A stretch of 64,000 nt of DNA from NCBI GenBank assembly GCA_024233115.1, contig JACKQB010000004.1, positions 372,001 through 436,000 on the forward strand, read 5' to 3'. The position numbers and the translations under genes were made by a program. The stretch comes from Akkermansiaceae bacterium (GTDB lineage: Bacteria > Verrucomicrobiota > Verrucomicrobiia > Verrucomicrobiales > Akkermansiaceae). Of the stretch, positions 57,580 to 64,000 are shown piece by piece. Within the stretch, counting starts at the first letter, position 1, and every line of letters starts with the position of its first letter. The notes beneath the pieces are model-generated. The model was not told where the DNA came from. It saw only the letters and a list, made by a program, of their open reading frames with translations, and made no database searches.

Positions 57580-58314
57580 CTAGTTGATCCGACTCCGCTC
57601 CCTTTGCCTGAACGGAAGCAAAAGCAATCCGTACAACACACAAGCTATCACGTTCAGCGTGACCAGATACCAGGGATATGGCCCCATGTAGTCGAACAGG
57701 GTCGGCACACCGGGTTTGCCGTTGAGGAAACCATAGTTGGTTCCTAACAGGGCATTCAACCCGATGACGATAGCCATATAAACCCAGCCCCAGAGCACGA
57801 CCCGGATGAAGGTGCCCTTTTCCGGTTTGAGGCCGAGCCCGAAGACAAGCGTCAGTGCCGCAACCGGCACGCCGCCGTGCTGCAGGAAAAAGGCATAGTA
57901 TTCCGGCGCATCCCAATTGAAGTAGAGCGTGGGTGTGATCATCCCCTGCAAGGTCCCCGCCACCCCCCAGAGATAGCCGAGCTCGGTAAGCCTCTGGCTG
58001 CGGCGGAAAAGTGCCACCGCCAACACAATCGCCACCACGTCACAGAGGTAGAACGGGTACGAGTTGTCGTGAATCATTTCCAGGGCCTGCCCCACCGAGC
58101 CGTCGATTCCACGGGAGTAACGCAAACAGTTTGTCAGCGGATCGGCCAGCACACTGAGGATGAGCAAAATGCCGAGACCAATTTCGACCCTGCGTTTGAT
58201 GGTGTCGGACACCTTTGACCGCTCGAACACAATCAAGCCCACGGCCGCGACCGCCGTCGCTGCCAATGCCGCCCAATGCGAAACTCCAAATGCCGTAAAT
58301 TCCCTGCTGTCCAT
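57580..58314 (-). CDS. TIGR02206/YwaF-family integral membrane protein
   Basis: A 244-residue polytopic membrane protein with about six helices. The N-terminal FTAFGVSHWAALAATAVAA, the PFYLCDVVAIVLAVALF helix and the WGVAGTLQGMITPTL helix match the TIGR02206 (YwaF-like) family. The role of the family is unknown. It converges with the gene at 57059, and only about 38 bases separate them. Confidence 0.82.
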   Translation of the reverse strand: MDSREFTAFGVSHWAALAATAVAAVGLIVFERSKVSDTIKRRVEIGLGILLILSVLADPLTNCLRYSRGIDGSVGQALEMIHDNSYPFYLCDVVAIVLAVALFRRSQRLTELGYLWGVAGTLQGMITPTLYFNWDAPEYYAFFLQHGGVPVAALTLVFGLGLKPEKGTFIRVVLWGWVYMAIVIGLNALLGTNYGFLNGKPGVPTLFDYMGPYPWYLVTLNVIACVLYGLLLLPFRQRERSRIN

Positions 58315-58457
58315 GATGGCTGGGTGGGGATTGTTTCATTGATGGTACCATGTTAAAATCAAAAAACAGTGATTCGTCGGCTAATTTCCACTGGAAATAG
58401 AGTTTGCTTTCAGACACTCATAGTAGTAAACTGACTCCGCGTGTTATTTTCAGCACC

Positions 58458-58841
58458 ATGAAACTCGTAAAGAACATCATCACCGCTTTCCTGGCGCTGC
58501 TACTGGTCAACCCGGCCTGTTGCTGTGCTTTGAATGGGTGTGGTTCCGCAACTGAGAAAACACCTGTTCGATCATGCTGCGGCGGGTCATCCGAGGATCA
58601 GGGTGATGATGAATCCCCCTCCAAGAACGACCACCAATGCATGTGCTCGCTCAACAAGCAGTATACAGAACAAGGGAAAACAGATCTTCATAATCCGGTC
58701 TATGCACTCCTTCCCGAGCCTTGTGTTGTTACGATACCAACGGATCCATGTGTACCCATACGTGTGGTGAAGCCACCACGGACAACACACGACCCTCCTG
58801 GGGTTTCACTCCGTATTCTCTATTCAGTTTTCCGCCTTTGA
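58458..58841 (+). CDS. Small cysteine-rich secreted protein next to metal efflux genes
   Basis: A 127-residue protein from ATG 58458 with a signal peptide (MKLVKNIITAFLALLLV) and many cysteines (NPACCCALNGC, RSCCGGSSE, HQCMCSLN). The tail is Pro-rich. It lies upstream of the copper-type efflux genes on the same strand, so a metal-binding or metal-sensing periplasmic role is plausible. No homologue is recognised. Confidence 0.6.
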   Translation: MKLVKNIITAFLALLLVNPACCCALNGCGSATEKTPVRSCCGGSSEDQGDDESPSKNDHQCMCSLNKQYTEQGKTDLHNPVYALLPEPCVVTIPTDPCVPIRVVKPPRTTHDPPGVSLRILYSVFRL

Positions 58842-59123
58842 TAAACGGAACCTATCCGCGTGCCCCTGTGTCATCGGGCATCCCTGCGGATCTATGGATG
58901 ACTGGTGAACTGTCCACGCGTTAGTTCGTTAGTGTATATTTCATCAACATCGCACCGGGCCACAATAGCCCGATTGCGGCGGTCATCTACGCGATTATCA
59001 GGACATTTGTGCCCACGACCACAGGCTGATCAAACAGCAGTCCAGCGTCCTCGTGCCCGCGTATCTGCATCATTCAAAAACAGGCGCGATTTTCACAATA
59101 ACAACCAACCCAATATCAATTCC
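58842..59123. other. Intergenic region before metal-efflux cluster
   Basis: 282 bases. A short frame (FINIAPGHNSPIAAVIYAII) is visible but has no start and no family match; I regard it as chance or a relic. A promoter for the lipoprotein-cusCBA genes should lie here, but none stands out. Confidence 0.35.
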
Positions 59124-59474
59124 ATGAAAACAAAAAAATACATCCAATTGGCCGCTATTCTCATTTCTGCTCCTCTTATACTCACCTCATGTGGGGAGAA
59201 AAAAACAGAGGGCGGCACCGGAAAAGCCGATACCGAAAACCCAGCCGTCAAACCCTACCCGCTCGATACTTGTGTCGTTTCCGGTGAGGAACTTGGCTCC
59301 ATGGGCGATGCCTACGTCTTCGTCCATCAAGGCCAGGAAATCAAAATGTGCTGCAAAAAATGCCTCAAGAAATTCAACGCCGACCCAGACAAATACCTGG
59401 CCATGTTGAACAAGGGAAAAGCTAGCACCGATGCTCATGATCATGAGGATCACAGTGGCCACAACCACGAGTAA
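59124..59474 (+). CDS. YHS-like metal-binding lipoprotein
   Basis: A 116-residue lipoprotein from ATG 59124: LILTSCGEKK has the lipobox with the acylated Cys. The core YPLDTCVVSGEELG, VFVHQGQEIKMCCKKCLKKF and NADPDKYLAML is a YHS-type domain, with CVVSG and the CCKKC cluster as likely metal ligands. A His-rich tail (DAHDHEDHSGHNHE) adds further metal sites. Read with the CusCBA genes downstream, it is probably a periplasmic copper or silver binder that delivers metal to the pump. Confidence 0.85.
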   Translation: MKTKKYIQLAAILISAPLILTSCGEKKTEGGTGKADTENPAVKPYPLDTCVVSGEELGSMGDAYVFVHQGQEIKMCCKKCLKKFNADPDKYLAMLNKGKASTDAHDHEDHSGHNHE

Positions 59475-59485
59475 ATATTCGAATT

Positions 59486-59513
59486 GGTCCCCGGGGGGTT
59501 ATCCCCGGGGGCC
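59486..59513 (+). terminator. G/C-rich hairpin between lipoprotein and cusC
   Basis: An 11-pair stem (GGTCCCCGGGG with CCCCGGGGGCC, one G-T pair) and a 6-base loop, without a T-run. More likely an mRNA stability or attenuation element than a terminator. Confidence 0.5.
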
Positions 59514-59537
59514 ACAATACTCTAACTCCATCAAAAA

Positions 59538-60854
59538 ATGAAAATCCCCACCCTCTTTCCCGGTATCGTCATTGTAGCCCTGTCAGGGTGCCAGACACCG
59601 AGCTCTAACGATAACAGGTCACCGGGTTCGATCGATTTGTCACCAGTGCCCACGCAAGCAGCCCACTACAGCATACCATCCAGTGCCGGCGTAGAGCAGC
59701 TTGTTTCCCATGCCCTGCAACATCACCCGGCACTCGTTGCCGCAGGCCAGAAAATAAATCGACTCCAAGCCAAAGTCGCACAGGAACAAGCATTACCCGA
59801 TCCCAAGGCCAGGATCAGTGCAGGCAGTCTTGCTGAGACAGCCGCTGGACAAGTTGATGCCATGGCAGGTGTCGAACAAGCGATCCCGTTTCCCGGCAAA
59901 CGACGCGCCAAGGCAAATGCAGCCCAGAAAGAAGCTGACGCCGCCAGAGCGGAACGGGAAAACCTGAAACTCCGCATCGCCGAGCGCGTCCGTTTTGCCT
60001 ACTGGGATTACTACCTTGCAGCTCAAAATCAACGTATCAGCCGCGAGAGCAAAGAGGTTTTAAAAACCATCGAAGAAGTCGTTCAGGCACGGGTCAAAGC
60101 CAACCAAGGAACCCAGGCCGACCTGCTCAGAATTTCCACTGAGATCAGCAAGGTTGATCAACAACTCATTGCTGCGAGGCAGCAAACAGGCAGCGCCAAG
60201 GCCACGCTGAACGCATTGCTTAATCGTCCTAGCCATTCCAGCTTACCATATCCCAAACGCTCCTCTGTTCCTTCTTCCAGCAAGCTTGACAGTCTCATCG
60301 CAAGAGCTGAGTCAGCCCATCCCAGCGTCAAGGCAGGTCAGGCACGCCTTACTGCTTTCCAACATCGGCTCCGCAATGCAAAGCTCGATGCCTATCCCGA
60401 TTTTCTGATCGGCGCTCAACACTCGTGGGTCTCCGAATCAGGTCTGTCACCCGTCGCCAATGGTCATGATCAAACCATGTTCACTCTCGGTATGACCCTT
60501 CCTCTCTGGCAAAAACCACGCCAGGCAAAAATCCGCGAAGCCGAGGCGGGTATTGCAGAAATGCAGGCAAGCATTGCCAACTCGCGTGCAGAACTCCGCC
60601 AACGTGTCGAAGATGCATGGTTCCGAGCCAACTCATCACGGGAAATGATTGCCTTGTTCGATACCCGGCTCATCCCCGATGCCCAGCAAGCTCATGAGTT
60701 GGCACTGCAAGCCTACAGCGTAGGCACCCAGTCGTTCGTCGATGTAATCGATACCTGGCGACTCCTGCTCAAATTTCAACTCCAGCAAGAAGGTAATCGT
60801 GCCTCATTAGGAAAAGCCTCTGCTTCTCTCAGAAGTGCTGCCGCCATTCGTTAA
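59538..60854 (+). CDS. CusC/TolC-family outer-membrane efflux lipoprotein
   Basis: A 438-residue TolC-type protein. ATG 59538; lipobox IVIVALSGC with acylated Cys18. The two repeats of the TolC fold are visible as long alpha-helical stretches rich in Ala/Gln (HHPALVAAGQKINRLQAKVA and HPSVKAGQARLTAFQHRLRN), each after an Ala-Glu or His-Pro motif. It forms the outer-membrane duct of the metal efflux pump with the adaptor and RND genes that follow at 22-base and 44-base spacings. Confidence 0.93.
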   Translation: MKIPTLFPGIVIVALSGCQTPSSNDNRSPGSIDLSPVPTQAAHYSIPSSAGVEQLVSHALQHHPALVAAGQKINRLQAKVAQEQALPDPKARISAGSLAETAAGQVDAMAGVEQAIPFPGKRRAKANAAQKEADAARAERENLKLRIAERVRFAYWDYYLAAQNQRISRESKEVLKTIEEVVQARVKANQGTQADLLRISTEISKVDQQLIAARQQTGSAKATLNALLNRPSHSSLPYPKRSSVPSSSKLDSLIARAESAHPSVKAGQARLTAFQHRLRNAKLDAYPDFLIGAQHSWVSESGLSPVANGHDQTMFTLGMTLPLWQKPRQAKIREAEAGIAEMQASIANSRAELRQRVEDAWFRANSSREMIALFDTRLIPDAQQAHELALQAYSVGTQSFVDVIDTWRLLLKFQLQQEGNRASLGKASASLRSAAAIR

Positions 60855-60876
60855 TCCCACTAACCTACATCTCGCC

Positions 60877-63132
60877 ATGAAAATTTCCAACGTATTCAAA
60901 ACCATTGCTTTGGTAAGCAAAAAACCAGTAGCCATTTTACTACCCGTTGTCCTCTTTTTTGCAGGCTGGTGGTTCGGCCTGCCATCGGAAAAACACGATC
61001 ATCATGGAGCCTCGGCATCGGCAAGCAACCAGGTGTGGACTTGTTCCATGCACCCGCAAATCCGCCAGCCCAACCCCGGCTTATGCCCGATCTGCAACAT
61101 GGACCTCATTCCTCTGGAAACTGGAAACAGTGACGAGGGCTTGCGGGAAATCACGGTCAGTGACGAAGCCGCCGCACTACTCGACCTCCGTGTTAGCCCT
61201 GTGCTCCGTGCACCCGCGCAAGTGGATGTGAAGATGTTCGGAAAAATCGACTACGATGAACGCAGTGTTGTCACCACCACCGCACGCATGAGCGGCCGGA
61301 TTGATCGGCTCTTTGCCGACTTCACCGGCACGTCGGTTAGCAAGGGGGATGCCATCGCGGAGATCTACAGCCCGGAAATATATGTAGCCCAGCAGGAACT
61401 CATTCAGGCGGTGCAATCCCTCACCACATCCTCAACGCCTAACGTCCGTAAGATACGAACCGACTTCCTGACGGCCGCCCGTGAAAAGCTACGTTTGCTA
61501 GAACTCACTGAGCTGCAAATTGCTGCGATAGAAAAACAGCATAAACCCAGTGATCACATTACCCTGACCGCCCCTCAGGATGGCATTATTGTCAAGCTCA
61601 ACGTCAAGGAGGGGGAGTATCTCAAGACAGGAGAGCCGCTCTTCAGCATCGCTAATCTTGATTCTGTCTGGCTGAAAATGGAAGCCTATGAGTCGGACCT
61701 CCCATGGCTGCGATATGCCCAGGATGTTTCCTTTCATGTCGAAGCAATCCCTGGGAAAACCTTCCATGGACGTATCGCTTTTATCGATCCACAGCTCGAC
61801 CCCAAACGTCGCATTGTAAGAGTTCGCGTCAACGTCGAGAATAAAGAGCGCTTGCTCAAACCCGGCATGTTTGCCAACGCATCCGCGCAGTCCAAAGTTG
61901 CTCTCCATGGCCGCGTACTCAGTGCCGACCTTGCCGGCAAGTGGATCAGCCCGATGCATCCGGAAATCGTCAAAGACGGTCCTGGCGAGTGCGACATCTG
62001 CGGTATGCCACTTGTCCCCACTGAAAAATTTGGATTTGTGGCATCAGATCAACCAACGGAAAATCCGATCCTTGTCCCGGCATCGGCAGTACTACGCACA
62101 GGTAACCGTGCCATTGTTTACGTGCGTATCCCGGAAAAGGAGGAACCGGTTTTTGAAGGACGCGAAATCGTTTTGGGACCTAAAACAGGCGATTATTTCA
62201 TCGCCTATAGTGGACTCGATGCGGGTGAAATGGTCGTTACCAAAGGTGCTTTCAAACTCGACAGTGAGCTGCAAATCAAAGCCCGTCCATCGATGATGAA
62301 TCCCGACTCCGGACTGGAGGAGCGTCCCGCCAAACGGGCCGCCGGTCAGATCACCGGACAATGGTCACCTGTACTGCGCGCATACGGAAAGTTTGAGCAA
62401 AGTATCCAGCAGGGAGATCCTGCCAGTGCGAGCAAAAACCTAACATCCATGCATTATGCGCTTCAGCGGATTGAGCATTCCCAACTCCAACCAAGGGAAC
62501 TCGCGCTCTGGAAAGAATTTTACATGCGGTTGGATAACACGCTTACCATTTCAAAGACCCGGAAAATGGATCGCGCCACACTCTCTGCTGTACGCGATCA
62601 AATAAACCAGACGGGCCGCTATCTTGGATTATCATCAAAGGCCCTTCCATCCATCTCTCCAGAGAAGTCGTGGATTTCTTCACTCAAGGCTGCGACAAGT
62701 GCCTACCTGCAAGTCAGCAAGGCGCTTTCCGATGATAAGCCGGGGGAAGCGATCAAGGCCGCCGCCGCACTCGCCGGGGCCTTGTCATCCATCCCCGAGG
62801 GAGATGAAACAGTGACCCTCCGGAAGGCGGTCGCCGATTTCCTAAAAGAAAAGGACGTCAAGGCATTACGCAGGGCGTTCAAGCCGGTCAGCGATTCATT
62901 GATCCACCTCATCCGACAGCATGGATTGGATTATATCGGCAATGTTTATGTCATGCACTGCCCGATGGCCCTCAATGGCCAGGGAGCCGACTGGTTATCC
63001 GCCGACCCCCGGGTCAGAAACCCCTACTTTGGTGATGCCATGTATGACTGCGGCTCAGTCACCGACACCCTTTCGTTAGAAGATTCAAACTCTAAAATCC
63101 AAACTCCAACAGAGGATCACAGCGGTCACTAG
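60877..63132 (+). CDS. CusB-like periplasmic adaptor with two metal-binding modules and DUF3347
   Basis: A 751-residue RND adaptor from ATG 60877. Anchor helix about 18-34. First heavy-metal-binding module about 53-80 (WTCSMHPQIRQPNPGLCPIC), then the barrel-sandwich and coiled-coil adaptor core (about 90-350). A second module at about 355-380 (WISPMHPEIVKDGPGECDIC) sits within the core, followed by the beta domain (to about 480). The C-terminal third holds a DUF3347-like helical domain (about 490-680) and a further VMHCPMALNGQGADW segment (about 690-730) with Cys, Met and His. Standard CusB proteins are about 400 residues, so this is a long variant with several metal sites. Confidence 0.9.
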   Translation: MKISNVFKTIALVSKKPVAILLPVVLFFAGWWFGLPSEKHDHHGASASASNQVWTCSMHPQIRQPNPGLCPICNMDLIPLETGNSDEGLREITVSDEAAALLDLRVSPVLRAPAQVDVKMFGKIDYDERSVVTTTARMSGRIDRLFADFTGTSVSKGDAIAEIYSPEIYVAQQELIQAVQSLTTSSTPNVRKIRTDFLTAAREKLRLLELTELQIAAIEKQHKPSDHITLTAPQDGIIVKLNVKEGEYLKTGEPLFSIANLDSVWLKMEAYESDLPWLRYAQDVSFHVEAIPGKTFHGRIAFIDPQLDPKRRIVRVRVNVENKERLLKPGMFANASAQSKVALHGRVLSADLAGKWISPMHPEIVKDGPGECDICGMPLVPTEKFGFVASDQPTENPILVPASAVLRTGNRAIVYVRIPEKEEPVFEGREIVLGPKTGDYFIAYSGLDAGEMVVTKGAFKLDSELQIKARPSMMNPDSGLEERPAKRAAGQITGQWSPVLRAYGKFEQSIQQGDPASASKNLTSMHYALQRIEHSQLQPRELALWKEFYMRLDNTLTISKTRKMDRATLSAVRDQINQTGRYLGLSSKALPSISPEKSWISSLKAATSAYLQVSKALSDDKPGEAIKAAAALAGALSSIPEGDETVTLRKAVADFLKEKDVKALRRAFKPVSDSLIHLIRQHGLDYIGNVYVMHCPMALNGQGADWLSADPRVRNPYFGDAMYDCGSVTDTLSLEDSNSKIQTPTEDHSGH

Positions 63133-63139
63133 AAGCATC

Positions 63140-63171
63140 CGCTTTTCCCGCTTTTCCTGAATACTGAATAC
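63140..63171 (+). repeat. Nonamer and heptamer direct repeats before cusA
   Basis: Two copies of CGCTTTTCC followed by two copies of TGAATAC, ending five bases before the cusA ATG. Same position and strand sense as the arrays in the act and rpmH operons. Confidence 0.7.
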
Positions 63172-63176
63172 TCCCA

Positions 63177-64000
63177 ATGCACAAACTCATCCACTTCTGC
63201 CTCAACCAAAAACTGGTTGTTCTCATTCTGCTTACTGTCGTCATTGGCTGGGGTGTGCGGGTTGCCCCCTTTGACTGGGATACAAAAACCATCCCCCGTG
63301 ATCCTGTTGCGGTCGATGCCATTCCTGATCTTGGCGACAACCAGCAGATCGTTTTCACCGAGTACATGGGCCGCTCACCCCAGGACGTGGAAGACCAGGT
63401 CAGCTACCCGCTCACCGTCTCGTTGCTGGGCATTCCCGGGGTCCAGGAAGTTCGCAGCTATTCCATGTTTGGGTTTTCTTATGTCTACCTCATCTTTAAG
63501 GAAGACGTTGATTACTACTGGAGCCGTAGTCGCATTCTGGAAAAACTCAACAGCCTTCCCGCCGGGCTACTTCCTGGTGGCACCACACCGACACTTGGCC
63601 CGGATGCCACAGGACTAGGACAGGTGTTTCAGTATTATCTGGAAGGGCGCGATCCAGACGGCAACCCTACCCCAGGGTGGAACCCGGAGGAGCTTCGCTC
63701 CCTGCAGGACTGGTATGTGCGTTACTCCCTGCTCGGTGCCGACGGGGTCGCCGAGGTCGCCTCCGTCGGCGGTTTCGTCAAACAATACCAGGTCGAGGTT
63801 GACCCGGTCAAACTCCAGGCGTGGAACGTCACCCTGGCCGACGTCGCCAATGCCGTGCGCAAAAGCAACATGGAAACAGGCGCCCGAAACCTCGCGGTCA
63901 ACGGCGTGGAATACATCCTCCGTGGCACCGGATACATCCGTGAACTCGACGACCTGCGCGATGCCGTGGTCGCCGTGCGGGACAACACCCCGGTCACCGT
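63177..64000 (+). CDS. cusA: CusA/CzcA-type heavy-metal RND pump (partial)
   Basis: The first 274 codons of a heavy-metal efflux RND transporter; the gene runs past the window edge. ATG 63177. First transmembrane helix LVVLILLTVVIGWGVRVAPF, then AIPDLGDNQQIVFTEYMGRSPQDVEDQ, the periplasmic PN1/PN2 start, and DADGVAEVASVGGFVKQYQVEVDP-like sequence. Cu/Ag (CusA) is favoured by the neighbours with Met/His-rich modules, but Zn/Co/Cd cannot be excluded without the missing part. Confidence 0.92.
   Translation, partial: MHKLIHFCLNQKLVVLILLTVVIGWGVRVAPFDWDTKTIPRDPVAVDAIPDLGDNQQIVFTEYMGRSPQDVEDQVSYPLTVSLLGIPGVQEVRSYSMFGFSYVYLIFKEDVDYYWSRSRILEKLNSLPAGLLPGGTTPTLGPDATGLGQVFQYYLEGRDPDGNPTPGWNPEELRSLQDWYVRYSLLGADGVAEVASVGGFVKQYQVEVDPVKLQAWNVTLADVANAVRKSNMETGARNLAVNGVEYILRGTGYIRELDDLRDAVVAVRDNTPVT

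Noticed and set aside
58930..59030. Possible small protein FINIAPGHNSPIAAVIYAII
   Set aside because: No start codon, no family match and no context; treated as chance or a relic.
616..62450. Frequent CTAACA/TGTTAG hexamers, inside and outside genes
   Set aside because: By rough hand count they are only slightly above the number expected for this base composition and show no fixed position or orientation.

Overview
The window looks like chromosomal DNA of a marine or aquatic Verrucomicrobiota member (Verrucomicrobiales/Akkermansiaceae type). The evidence is three proteins with a C-terminal PEP-CTERM signal (VPEPS, hydrophobic stretch, RRRK tail), a 1,225-residue pilin-like protein of the verrucomicrobial PilX type, ECF sigma factors coupled to a kinase and to a FecR protein, an alternative complex III operon with an extended MoCo/Tat leader on ActB, a formylglycine sulfatase, and very few Shine-Dalgarno sequences. 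No tRNA, rRNA, CRISPR array or insertion sequence was seen.

Layout. 1-7004 (minus): alternative complex III operon actA-B-C-D-E, with actE cut by the window edge and a perfect CRP/FNR-type palindrome upstream of actA. 7185-13400: a PLD-like protein, an SHD1-SGNH hydrolase, and a giant pilin-like protein with a small secreted companion. 13420-17167 (minus): a Ser/Thr kinase translationally coupled to an ECF sigma factor, and a BrkB-type membrane protein. 17434-20191: a histidine kinase with a discoidin-like sensor region plus a NarL-type regulator. 20204-21143: REP-like hairpins and a PEP-CTERM protein.

21356-38105 (minus) reads as one glucan-degradation locus. It runs from ECF sigma and FecR anti-sigma, to a 2,782-residue secreted protein with an N-terminal GH13 amylase and an internal GH57-like barrel, a second GH13 amylase, a two-module X25-like PEP-CTERM protein, a DUF1287 lipoprotein, a GH16 laminarinase, and a truncated GH128 remnant next to a long hairpin. 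A third PEP-CTERM gene lies just upstream. 39102-42953 (minus) is a GH10 enzyme followed by three tightly packed sugar-isomerase-like TIM barrels. 42954-44626 is a small patch with a methyltransferase remnant, an unknown protein, a CoA-binding protein and a cupin.

44690-47673 (minus) is the conserved rpmH-rnpA-yidD-yidC block with a clear promoter. 47828-57541 carries GNAT, an unknown membrane protein, a WalJ-type hydrolase, a coiled-coil protein, an LpxR-like deacylase, an NlpC/P60 protein, a sulfatase, a glycosidase-like protein and a Lys/Asn-rich secreted protein. From 58458 to the end is a Cu/Ag-type efflux cluster: Cys-rich protein, YHS-like lipoprotein, CusC, a long CusB with two metal-binding modules, and a partial CusA.

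The most unexpected pattern is a set of short tandem arrays, mostly of period 7, that end a few bases before start codons throughout the act operon, the rpmH-yidC block and cusA, always in the orientation of the gene.
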